Part shown: piece by piece, positions 1-3,981 of the stretch
How the letters are laid out: every line of letters begins with the position of its first letter
Position numbering within the stretch: position 1 is the first letter of the stretch
Assembly (NCBI GenBank): GCA_041671425.1
Contig: JBAZBO010000047.1
Location: forward strand, 1-7,759
Origin: JBAZBO01 sp041671425
GTDB lineage: Bacteria > Patescibacteriota > WWE3 > UBA101185 > UBA10185
Direction of reading: 5' to 3'
DNA: 7,759 bases
Notes under the pieces: model-generated
What the model was told of the DNA's origin: nothing
The model's database searches: none
What the model saw: the letters and a program-made list of their open reading frames with translations, nothing else
Position numbers and translations under genes: made by a program

Positions 1-9
1 GCCGTTCAT
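1..9 (-). CDS. start of a further gene running off the window (partial)
   Basis: An ATG at 9-7 follows the holin-like gene's stop codon (14-12) by two bases, and three codons (Met-Asn-Gly) are visible before the window ends. The spacing matches the other minus-strand junctions here, where starts lie within a few bases of the preceding stop. Too little is visible to say anything about the product. Confidence 0.35.
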
Positions 10-11
10 AT

Positions 12-233
12 TTATACCTTACCCAGGAACTTACCTTGTGTATCAGTCCCCAGTTGTTTTAGTAAATAAGTAACCGTTGATAGTATGGCGACATTCCCGA
101 CTGAAGCCCAATCAATACCCATCTTATTAGTAAGAGCGGTATAGATAACCGTTAAGACTGAGCTAAGGACGAACATTACACCTGCCTTGATAATATCTTG
201 ATGATTAACAAACCACAATTTTGAGTTTTCCAT
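12..233 (-). CDS. holin-like small membrane protein
   Basis: A 73-aa protein with two likely membrane segments (about residues 14-34 and 43-60), a short Asp/Trp-containing turn between them, and a polar basic C-terminus (TDTQGKFLGKV). The pattern of helix, 'DW' turn, 'YLLKQL' helix and 'T-x-x-x-G-K-F' tail is common in small phage holin-like proteins. By family knowledge such a protein would form inner-membrane lesions at lysis. The start at 233 is four bases after the peptidase stop (TAA at 240-238) and is preferred to an upstream ATG at 281 that lies inside the peptidase gene. There is no Shine-Dalgarno sequence, so translation is probably coupled to the peptidase gene. Adjacency to a peptidase and another membrane protein supports a lysis cassette. 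The holin role is inferred from size, topology and context. Confidence 0.65.
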   Translation of the reverse strand: MENSKLWFVNHQDIIKAGVMFVLSSVLTVIYTALTNKMGIDWASVGNVAILSTVTYLLKQLGTDTQGKFLGKV

Positions 234-237
234 ACTA

Positions 238-1212
238 TTATTTAATGAATAAAGACCCAACAAAATTCGCTGGTAAATCACTTAAAGTTTCACGAGGTTT
301 CACTTTAGAATATTCACCGTGGATTGCCTTCAGAATATCGCCATCACCAAATCCAATGTATTGTCCAGCGTGTATTCCATTTTTAGCTAAGAATAAGATT
401 GCACTACCTACTTGGATAAATTCTGCTAGAGGGTTTTTAATGAAGTTGGCAATCTTCGGCGCACCAAAAGCATACTTCCACGGAAGTTGGGTGATTTGAT
501 TTTGATAATTATCGTGGATTTCAAGGTTCTTTCCGTAAACACCTCCGCGAATACATACTCGATGAGTGTAGTTTTGAGCAACTTGATAATTTCCACCATC
601 TACCGATACCCAAACTGGTGAAAGTTTAAGCGCTTCCCACAATTCGTCAGGAGTAGAGTTGCCAAAGATATTTAGATATTTAGTTTCGACCGAGAAGTAT
701 AGTTTTACTTTCTTGCCGAAATCTGCTACCAGTGCCGACATTATTTGATAATATTCCTCCACTGTCATTGTGTCAGGGAATGGCCATAAATCTTCAGGAC
801 AGAAAAAGAAAGCTCGGATATAGTCGTCTACTGCTCGTACGGTGTTACCTCGATTGGGGTCGGTTCCTGAACCCTTAGCAGTTCGGCGGTCAGAGAAATT
901 TGCCTTGCCGTTTTTCATCAATCCTAAAGCGGTAAAATAACTCTTTAACGTTTCATCTTTTTCCATTTCGTAGTTTGCTAAGTACTCAAAAAGATTATTT
1001 CCAGAAAAAGAAACACAGGCATTAGTTTCAATGCCTTTGCGTTGATACTCAGTTTCGGGTTCCCACGGCTTCCAAGTTAAAACCCTATCACCGTTTACTG
1101 TTTGCTCATAAATCTTTTGACTCCAAACAGTACCACCTAGCTTTTCTTCAAGACCTAAAACATAGTCCGTAACACGGATTGGTTCGTTGATTAAACCAAA
1201 GTTTTTTACCAT
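238..1212 (-). CDS. papain-like cysteine peptidase, candidate endolysin
   Basis: A 324-aa protein with the layout of a phage-type papain-fold peptidase. Residues 57-69 (QRKGIETNACVSF) hold a Q-x(8)-C motif giving oxyanion Gln57 and candidate nucleophile Cys66, followed by an N-x-x-E helix. Residues 106-145 (FSDR...GNTV...WPF) match the region of C1-like enzymes that usually reads FS-R...G......WP. Residues 198-205 (SPVWVSVD) precede candidate His217 (YTHRVCIRGG) and the Asp/Asn after it (IHDNY, 232-236). A further open frame extends to 1371, but Met at 1212 is chosen because a separate 53-aa membrane gene occupies that stretch in another frame and overlaps this start by seven bases. There is no signal peptide. 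Lying between two small membrane proteins, it may cut peptidoglycan cross-links at lysis. A capsid-maturation or host-protein substrate is also possible. The fold is likely; the role is inferred. Confidence 0.7.
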   Translation of the reverse strand: MVKNFGLINEPIRVTDYVLGLEEKLGGTVWSQKIYEQTVNGDRVLTWKPWEPETEYQRKGIETNACVSFSGNNLFEYLANYEMEKDETLKSYFTALGLMKNGKANFSDRRTAKGSGTDPNRGNTVRAVDDYIRAFFFCPEDLWPFPDTMTVEEYYQIMSALVADFGKKVKLYFSVETKYLNIFGNSTPDELWEALKLSPVWVSVDGGNYQVAQNYTHRVCIRGGVYGKNLEIHDNYQNQITQLPWKYAFGAPKIANFIKNPLAEFIQVGSAILFLAKNGIHAGQYIGFGDGDILKAIHGEYSKVKPRETLSDLPANFVGSLFIK

Positions 1213-1367
1213 ACATTTCTCATTATAAATAAAAAGTAACCTAAGGATAACCACACGAAAGCCACCAGTAGAACAGCACAAATAACGGGGAGCCAGACCG
1301 TAGAGAAACGGCTTTCTCTTTTCTTTAAAACCTCTTCTCGTCTGAATTTTTTTAAAAGCCAGTTCAT
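1206..1367 (-). CDS. 53-aa single-span membrane protein
   Basis: A small gene encoding a very basic N-terminus (MNWLLKKFRREEVLKKRESR), one hydrophobic segment at about residues 24-49 (VWLPVICAVLLVAFVWLSLG and onward), and a short tail ending MRNVW. The basic side should stay cytoplasmic. Its stop TAA (1208-1206) overlaps the peptidase start (ATG at 1212), which suggests translational coupling. A rival ATG four bases upstream (1371) opens the peptidase frame instead, but that reading gives an unconvincing N-terminal extension. There is no clear ribosome site, as with the other AT-rich genes. It could be an antiholin-, holin- or spanin-like partner of the peptidase. No family is recognised. Confidence 0.6.
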   Translation of the reverse strand: MNWLLKKFRREEVLKKRESRFSTVWLPVICAVLLVAFVWLSLGYFLFIMRNVW

Positions 1368-1405
1368 ACATTTATTTTTAGTAAGGGAGTAGTGGGCGAG
1401 TGCCC

Positions 1406-1434
1406 TTGACTTTTAGGTAAATTTCTGTTACTAT
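1406..1434 (+). promoter_or_regulatory. candidate sigma70-type promoter for the HNH gene and its leader
   Basis: TTGACT (1406-1411) is followed after exactly 17 bases by TACTAT (1429-1434), matching TTGACA at 5/6 and TATAAT at 4/6. Transcription would begin near 1441, giving a leader of about 80 bases containing the strong hairpin at 1476-1512. A small GGGC-GAGT-GCCC inverted repeat at 1394-1405 abuts the -35 element and could be an operator. Confidence 0.5.
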
Positions 1435-1457
1435 ACCAACAGATTTGATTGAGCCAA
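1430..1457 (-). promoter_or_regulatory. candidate sigma70-type promoter for the lysis genes
   Basis: On the minus strand TTGGCT (1457-1452) is separated by 16 bases from TATAGT (1435-1430). These match TTGACA at 4/6 and TATAAT at 5/6. The predicted start near 1422 lies about 55 bases upstream of the 53-aa membrane gene. Its -10 element overlaps that of the opposing plus-strand promoter. Sequence match only. Confidence 0.4.
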
Positions 1458-1522
1458 GTCTTTACTTTAGTAATCTCCCCGCCGTGGTGTGCTCAATACA
1501 CTGCGGTGGGGATTTTATATTT
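1441..1522 (+). promoter_or_regulatory. structured RNA leader: hairpin with loop-upstream pairing
   Basis: Positions 1476-1490 pair with 1498-1512 to form an uninterrupted 15-bp RNA stem (three of the pairs are G-U or U-G). The seven-base loop GCTCAAT (1491-1497) is the exact reverse complement of ATTGAGC at 1448-1454, so a pseudoknot or loop-strand interaction is possible. The stem is followed by TTTTATATTT and then the HNH start at 1523. It therefore resembles both an intrinsic terminator and a structure that buries the only G-rich ribosome-site candidate (1505-1511). Wobble pairs become A-C mismatches on the other strand, so the structure belongs to the plus-strand transcript. It could be an attenuator, a translational lock or a small RNA with its own terminator. 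Confidence 0.6.
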
Positions 1523-2011
1523 ATGACCTTGTACCCAATACATAGAATGAAAGGAACAAAATTTTATGTGGCTTGGAAAGGAATGAAATTTAGATGCTCA
1601 GCTGGTAAAAAATATTCGGATTTCAATTCTTACGGTGGCAAAGGAGTTAAGGTATGCAGGCGTTGGAAAAGGTTTATAAATTTCCGTGATGATATGTACG
1701 AAAGTTATTTAAAACATATTATTGATTTTGGTGAAAAACAGACTTCACTCGATAGAATAAATAATAATGGAAATTATTGCAAGGCAAATTGTCGATGGGC
1801 GACATTAAAAGAACAAAATTCAAATAGAAAATACGGACTGAATTATACTTTTAAAGGTGAAACTCATTGTTTAAGTGAATGGTCAAATAAGTTAGGATTT
1901 ACTTACAAGATACTAAGAAATAGAATCCGTGATTTAAATTGGAGCATAGAAAAAACTTTTACAACACCCATAAATAAAAAACTTTCTAATAGATTTAGAG
2001 GCTTTTTATAG
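1523..2011 (+). CDS. HNH/NUMOD-like mobile DNA-binding protein, degenerate endonuclease
   Basis: A 162-aa protein of a family widespread in phages. The N-terminus carries 'GTKFYVAWKGMKFRC' and 'YGGKGVKVCRRW' (residues 11-48). The core 'LDRINNNGNYCKANCRWAT' (76-94) matches HNH-like proteins of the 'vDRidnnG-Y-peNcRWat' type. The C-terminus 'FKGETHCLSEWSNKLGF' (110-126) resembles a small DNA-binding module that contacts the target. It is AT-rich and is the only gene on the plus strand, consistent with an inserted free-standing homing gene. The usual first catalytic His is replaced by Arg (DRI), so nuclease activity is not assured. The start at 1523 follows the leader hairpin; the frame is open back to a TTG at 1445, but that stretch is the hairpin RNA. 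Met35 of the longer frame (1547) is an alternative start. Confidence 0.75.
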   Translation: MTLYPIHRMKGTKFYVAWKGMKFRCSAGKKYSDFNSYGGKGVKVCRRWKRFINFRDDMYESYLKHIIDFGEKQTSLDRINNNGNYCKANCRWATLKEQNSNRKYGLNYTFKGETHCLSEWSNKLGFTYKILRNRIRDLNWSIEKTFTTPINKKLSNRFRGFL

Positions 2012-2037
2012 TTGTGCCTCCGACAACTTTGATGGTT

Positions 2038-2241
2038 TCAATCTAGCTCCCCTTCATCAACCAAGTTGGTGAAGGTGCGAAGCAAGACTTCTTCAATCTC
2101 GCTCATCCGACAGCCTGCGTGAATAGCCGCAAGCGATGCTGGAATTAAGCGTTGGCAGATGACATTTATTGACAACCCTTGCGCCGCCAATAATTTCATC
2201 TGTTCCACGAGTAGGTCAAGTGCCTCTTGACGTTTCGGCAT
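2038..2241 (-). CDS. 67-aa helical protein of unknown function
   Basis: This small acidic protein is almost wholly predicted helical, with an amphipathic pattern (LDLLVEQMKLLAAQG near the N-terminus, EIEEVLLRTFTNLV near the end) and two cysteines (residues 29 and 44). No family is recognised. It is the last of five consecutive GC-rich minus-strand genes and its start overlaps the preceding gene by 26 bases. An AAAGGG ribosome site lies four bases upstream of ATG 2241. It ends in TGA. The mapped end is just beyond the HNH gene's 3' end, so the two converge with a 26-base gap. Heptad-like spacing suggests oligomerisation, but no role can be assigned. Confidence 0.6.
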   Translation of the reverse strand: MPKRQEALDLLVEQMKLLAAQGLSINVICQRLIPASLAAIHAGCRMSEIEEVLLRTFTNLVDEGELD

Positions 2242-2413
2242 AGACCCTTTCCACTGTCCGTTGGATGTCCATCTCCGTGTTGCCGTACTTCCGCGCGTCT
2301 TCCATCGCCTTTTGGACGTTGTAAGAGCCGTAGAACGTCACGAAGCCTCCCTCCTTCTTCACTTGGCGGACGACTTCCTCCAAGAGAGTGAGGGTGAACT
2401 GTTGCATATTCAT
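2216..2413 (-). CDS. 65-aa helical protein of unknown function
   Basis: The start at 2413 is fixed by AGGAGG five bases upstream, in preference to a frame reaching back to 2470 that would overlap the zinc-ribbon gene. The protein (MNMQQFTLTLLEEVVRQVKK at the start) has an amphipathic N-terminal helix, a short FVTFYGSYN strand-like segment, then two charged helices (QKAMEDARKYG and MDIQRTVERVYAE). It has no membrane segment and no cysteines. It lies eight bases after the zinc-ribbon stop and overlaps the next gene by 26 bases, so the three are probably co-translated. No family is recognised; a small DNA- or protein-binding accessory role is possible but unproven. Confidence 0.65.
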   Translation of the reverse strand: MNMQQFTLTLLEEVVRQVKKEGGFVTFYGSYNVQKAMEDARKYGNTEMDIQRTVERVYAETSRGT

Positions 2414-2421
2414 ACCGCCTC

Positions 2422-2568
2422 CTATCCGCAGTGCAGTTCGCCAATCATCCACGCCTTGCACACGAGGCAAGTCAGGATAATCAGGAAAGGGTAATGGTTC
2501 TCAGAATGAGCCGTCACTTTCTTGCACCGAGGACAAAAGCACATCGACGTCCACGCCCTTATCCGCAT
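2422..2568 (-). CDS. 48-aa zinc-ribbon microprotein
   Basis: This short gene encodes MRIRAWTSMCFCPRCKK at the N-terminus, then CPRC (residues 12-15) and CLVC (34-37) separated by 18 residues, the spacing of a two-knuckle zinc ribbon. Extra Cys10, Cys47, His21 and His25 are present. Its reality is supported by an AGGAGG-type ribosome site four bases before ATG 2568; that site overlaps the stop of the lipoprotein gene. The central PFLIILTCLVC strand is hydrophobic, as expected for a ribbon core. Zinc ribbons of this size commonly bind nucleic acid or a host protein such as RNA polymerase, but the partner here is unknown. A second, unrelated-looking zinc ribbon lies at 3324-3491. Confidence 0.72.
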   Translation of the reverse strand: MRIRAWTSMCFCPRCKKVTAHSENHYPFLIILTCLVCKAWMIGELHCG

Positions 2569-2578
2569 ACCCCCTCCT

Positions 2579-2779
2579 TTAGGTGGTGTGGGGTTTCTTC
2601 TCCTTGACGCAAACGCACTTCAAGGGTTCGAACTCGACGATGAGGCCGAAGTCCGCCCCCTTGTCGATACAGTACCCACAGCAAGCGATATTCAGCTTGC
2701 CATAGTCAGTCTTCTCCTTGATGGGCTTGGGTGCACCGCAGGCGTACAGGGTTAAGACGATTGCGATTAACCGTACCAT
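2579..2779 (-). CDS. 66-aa cysteine-rich lipoprotein
   Basis: The N-terminus MVRLIAIVLTLYACGAP is a short lipoprotein signal with lipobox L-Y-A-Cys14, so the mature protein would be lipid-anchored outside the cytoplasmic membrane. The mature part has Cys33, Cys34, Cys37, Cys55 and Cys57 (CCGYC ... CVC), suited to disulfides or metal binding. The frame is open back to 2896, but Met at 2779 is chosen for the lipobox and a GAGGG ribosome site five bases upstream. It starts 13 bases inside the 35-aa membrane gene. A small lipoprotein nested at the end of a membrane-protein gene recalls Rz/Rz1 spanins, but the partner is much shorter than usual i-spanins and the lipoprotein lacks the usual proline richness. 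Superinfection exclusion is another option. Confidence 0.65.
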   Translation of the reverse strand: MVRLIAIVLTLYACGAPKPIKEKTDYGKLNIACCGYCIDKGADFGLIVEFEPLKCVCVKEKKPHTT

Positions 2780-2874
2780 TTGTCCCTCACTTTCTTTTCG
2801 ACGTAGAGGTAGACTGCGAAAGTCGCCACAAGTGTGGAAATCCCAACGAAAATCGCCATTTGTTTGAAAGACAT
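2767..2874 (-). CDS. 35-aa single-span membrane peptide
   Basis: ATG 2874 is preceded by AAGGAGA at good spacing and encodes MSFKQMAIFVGISTLVATFA then VYLYVEKKVRDKWYG. This is one membrane helix (about residues 6-25) followed by a charged tail. The stop (2769-2767) lies 13 bases past the start of the lipoprotein gene, so both are read from one message. The repeat copy at 2884-2906 sits immediately upstream of its ribosome site. Short size lowers certainty, but the ribosome site, clean transmembrane pattern and overlap make a real gene likely. Function unknown; see the lipoprotein for the spanin idea. Confidence 0.6.
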   Translation of the reverse strand: MSFKQMAIFVGISTLVATFAVYLYVEKKVRDKWYG

Positions 2875-2883
2875 TTAGTCTCC

Positions 2884-2906
2884 TTGTAAAGAACAAAGTT
2901 TTCTCT
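2884..2906 (+). repeat. direct repeat copy 1 (TTGTAAAGAACAAAGTT core)
   Basis: The 17-base core TTGTAAAGAACAAAGTT at 2884-2900 recurs exactly at 3260-3276; with one mismatch the match extends to 23 bases (2884-2906 and 3260-3282). This copy lies between the AT-rich 97-aa gene and the GC-rich five-gene run. It also forms a near-palindrome with TCTCTACAA at 2909-2917. Confidence 0.8.
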
Positions 2907-2908
2907 AC

Positions 2909-2928
2909 TCTCTACAATCTAGGGTCAA
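2909..2928. repeat. inverted repeat arm, downstream side of the 97-aa gene
   Basis: The reverse complement of this 20-base segment matches 3249-3268 at 18 of 20 positions (core TTGACCCTAG). The arms bracket the 97-aa gene. They could be recombination sites, paired protein-binding sites or terminal repeats of a small cassette. Confidence 0.6.
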
Positions 2929-2939
2929 AGTGAATAAAA

Positions 2940-3233
2940 TTATTTAATCTCTTTCAGACCAACTATATTTATTTGTGAAAGCTTGCCAGCATCTCTAATT
3001 GCATCGTGCAAATCTGCTTCGATGTAAACCGCTTCCATTTGTGTAGTCTTCTGATATATTACATCTTTGATTAGATTCTTAATTGAAGTTTCCTGTTTTT
3101 CTGGGAGTCCAACAGCTTCAATTATTTCTAATATTCTTCCAACTAACGAATCTGGTACCCAACTTCCTATTACTAATCCATTGCCGTGACTTGGCGTTTC
3201 TTGATTTCTAACTTTTGGATTTGATATTGCCAT
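2940..3233 (-). CDS. 97-aa protein of unknown function in a repeat-flanked cassette
   Basis: The N-terminus is polar and loop-like (MAISNPKVRNQETPSHGNGL), followed by SWVPDSLVGRILEIIEAVGL and PEKQETSIKNLIKDVIY, which look like two helices around a tight turn. A mixed C-terminus holds YIEADLHDAI and INIVGLKEIK. There is no membrane segment, no Cys and no ribosome site upstream of ATG 3233. It is AT-rich (about 40% GC) between GC-rich blocks of about 55%, and is bracketed by a direct repeat and an inverted repeat. I do not recognise it securely. The compact hairpin suggests an oligomeric cytoplasmic phage accessory protein; a weak thought is the Acb2/Tad1-like hairpin class of nucleotide sponges, without diagnostic residues. 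Confidence 0.65.
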   Translation of the reverse strand: MAISNPKVRNQETPSHGNGLVIGSWVPDSLVGRILEIIEAVGLPEKQETSIKNLIKDVIYQKTTQMEAVYIEADLHDAIRDAGKLSQINIVGLKEIK

Positions 3234-3248
3234 ATACTTTGACTTAAC

Positions 3249-3268
3249 TTGACCCTAGGTTGTAAAGA
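3249..3268. repeat. inverted repeat arm, upstream side of the 97-aa gene
   Basis: This is the partner of 2909-2928 (18/20 in inverted orientation, differing at the 11th and 17th positions). It overlaps the first nine bases of direct repeat copy 2 and lies 16 bases upstream of the 97-aa start. The differences are not consistently G-U on either strand, which favours a DNA-level role over RNA pairing. Confidence 0.6.
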
Positions 3269-3282
3269 ACAAAGTTATCTCT
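3260..3282 (+). repeat. direct repeat copy 2
   Basis: This is the exact 17-base core TTGTAAAGAACAAAGTT followed by ATCTCT, against TTCTCT in copy 1. It separates the GC-rich zinc-ribbon/membrane-protein block from the AT-rich 97-aa gene. Confidence 0.8.
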
Positions 3283-3298
3283 GTCCTCTAGTTTAGTT

Positions 3299-3318
3299 GG
3301 GGCGATGACGCTCGCCCC
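3299..3318 (-). terminator. GC-rich hairpin after the zinc-ribbon gene, possible terminator
   Basis: GGGGCGA (3299-3305) and TCGCCCC (3312-3318) form a perfect 7-bp stem with a 6-base loop, six bases beyond the stop of the 55-aa zinc-ribbon gene. The position suits a transcript end, but no T-run follows on either strand. It may instead be a Rho-assisted or pausing hairpin, or an mRNA-stabilising 3' structure. Confidence 0.4.
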
Positions 3319-3323
3319 TAGCG

Positions 3324-3491
3324 TTACTTCACCATCTTGAGCTTCGGCGCAGTCCTTTCATCGGTGTAGACTTTCTTCCCGCAACGACAGCACATATAGA
3401 CGTAGAACACGTCTGAGCGATTGTTGTACTCGCTCCGGTCGTGATCGCAGTGGGTACGGCAGTCGTAGCAATAACGATTCTGGACGTCCAT
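3324..3491 (-). CDS. 55-aa zinc-ribbon microprotein
   Basis: The start at 3491 follows GGAGG by four bases; a frame continuing to 3548 runs into the membrane-protein gene and is not needed. The product (MDVQNRYCYDC at the start) has C8-x2-C11 plus Cys15 and, after a 22-residue span, C34-x2-C37 with Cys35, then GKKVYTDERTAP. This is a typical two-knuckle zinc ribbon with a basic tail (KLKMVK). It begins 11 bases after the membrane-protein stop and is probably in the same transcript. The likely role is nucleic-acid or protein binding in the cytoplasm; the target is unknown. GC-rich, like its neighbour. Confidence 0.75.
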   Translation of the reverse strand: MDVQNRYCYDCRTHCDHDRSEYNNRSDVFYVYMCCRCGKKVYTDERTAPKLKMVK

Positions 3492-3502
3492 TTTGCCTCC
3501 GT

Positions 3503-3889
3503 TCAGGTTTTCCACAACCATTCGATGAACAACCCTGCTCCAAACCACGTCACGATTCTAAGTGGCTCCAAGTTCACTAAGCCGTGATAGTTCCACCCCC
3601 TGAGATAGCTCGTCCGACTGGGGTGCGTTCCGTAGTACGCTTCGAGGACGGCATTTAGCAGTCCTTCGAGAACATAGATGACGAGAACGTACCACAACCC
3701 CCTATGCCACCACGCCCACTTGGGAGGGGTGATGTAGAGGAAGTACGGGGTGAGAGCGTAAAGTGGAAGATACATCACCGAAGCGTACCCGACGTACAGC
3801 TTCTGCTTCTTGAACGGGTCGGCGAGGGCGGTGAAGACCACTTCCAGACCCATTCCCACAAGAGCGAACAATACCATTTGGCGTAGCAT
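3503..3889 (-). CDS. 128-aa four-helix membrane protein, distant ABC_trans_CmpB-like
   Basis: The start at 3889 is well placed behind GGAGG with a five-base spacer. Four membrane segments are visible: about residues 4-23, 34-53, 64-82 and 108-126. Features include a Glu in helix 1 (GLE, residue 16), 'GYASVMYLPLYAL' at 34-46, 'VLEGLLNAVLEAYYG' at 73-87, and a 'RGWNYHGLVNLEPLR' loop before the last helix. The succession LE, G-Y...LP-Y, LEGL and W-Y...G resembles the small integral membrane family ABC_trans_CmpB (PF06541). That resemblance is from memory of the pattern, and the transport link of that family is itself weak. It is GC-rich with a strong ribosome site and heads a two-gene unit with the zinc ribbon. 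Function in a phage is unknown. Confidence 0.75.
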   Translation of the reverse strand: MLRQMVLFALVGMGLEVVFTALADPFKKQKLYVGYASVMYLPLYALTPYFLYITPPKWAWWHRGLWYVLVIYVLEGLLNAVLEAYYGTHPSRTSYLRGWNYHGLVNLEPLRIVTWFGAGLFIEWLWKT

Positions 3890-3906
3890 TGTGACCTCCG
3901 TTTATG

Positions 3907-3980
3907 TGAACTCCCACCACCCTCAATGAGAGTGGAAATTTTATGTACCTTTTGCTTGCACAAAGGATGGTGGAAGTTCA
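3907..3980 (-). promoter_or_regulatory. structured leader with two competing stems upstream of the membrane-protein gene
   Basis: Positions 3964-3980 and 3907-3923 can pair over 17 bp in the minus-strand RNA, with a 40-base loop. An alternative 8-bp hairpin uses 3928-3935 with 3917-3924 around a three-base loop. The two share 3917-3923 and so exclude each other. All three imperfect pairs are G-U in the minus-strand transcript. The GGAGG site of the gene lies about eight bases past the stem. The layout suits a translational or transcriptional switch, although no T-run follows and no ligand class is recognised. Confidence 0.5.
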
Positions 3981-3981
3981 G

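Noticed and set aside
1213..1371. N-terminal extension of the peptidase by 53 residues
   Set aside because: The stretch contains a well-formed single-span membrane gene in another frame, the extension looks random (KRKPFLYGLAPRYLCC), and the peptidase fold begins after Met 1212.
1445..1522. N-terminal extension of the HNH protein from a TTG at 1445
   Set aside because: The bases form the leader hairpin, the translation is unlike the family N-terminus, and the predicted transcript would start only a few bases earlier.
2010..2028. 6-bp hairpin (AGTTGT/ACAACT) at the end of the HNH gene as a terminator
   Set aside because: The stem is short and AT-rich with a seven-base loop and no proper T-run; too weak to call.
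2196..2444. 82-aa minus-strand reading frame
   Set aside because: It lies across the 65-aa gene in another frame, is Arg/Gly-rich low-quality sequence with no ribosome site, and is a shadow of a GC-rich gene.
2261..2755. Plus-strand reading frames opposite the five-gene run (2261-2494 and 2522-2755)
   Set aside because: These are antisense shadows of GC-rich genes; no promoter or ribosome site was seen and the compositions are implausible.
2780..2896. Longer start for the lipoprotein (39 extra residues)
   Set aside because: It would bury the lipobox, overlaps the 35-aa membrane gene, and lacks a ribosome site, whereas ATG 2779 has one.
2884..3282. CRISPR array
   Set aside because: There are only two long copies and one short copy of the repeat, with unequal spacers that contain genes; this is not an array.
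3702..3963. Other reading frames over the membrane-protein gene (3702-3926, 3775-3963, and plus strand 3704-3886)
   Set aside because: They overlap a gene with a strong ribosome site and four clean membrane helices; their products are Arg/Ser-rich and unpatterned.
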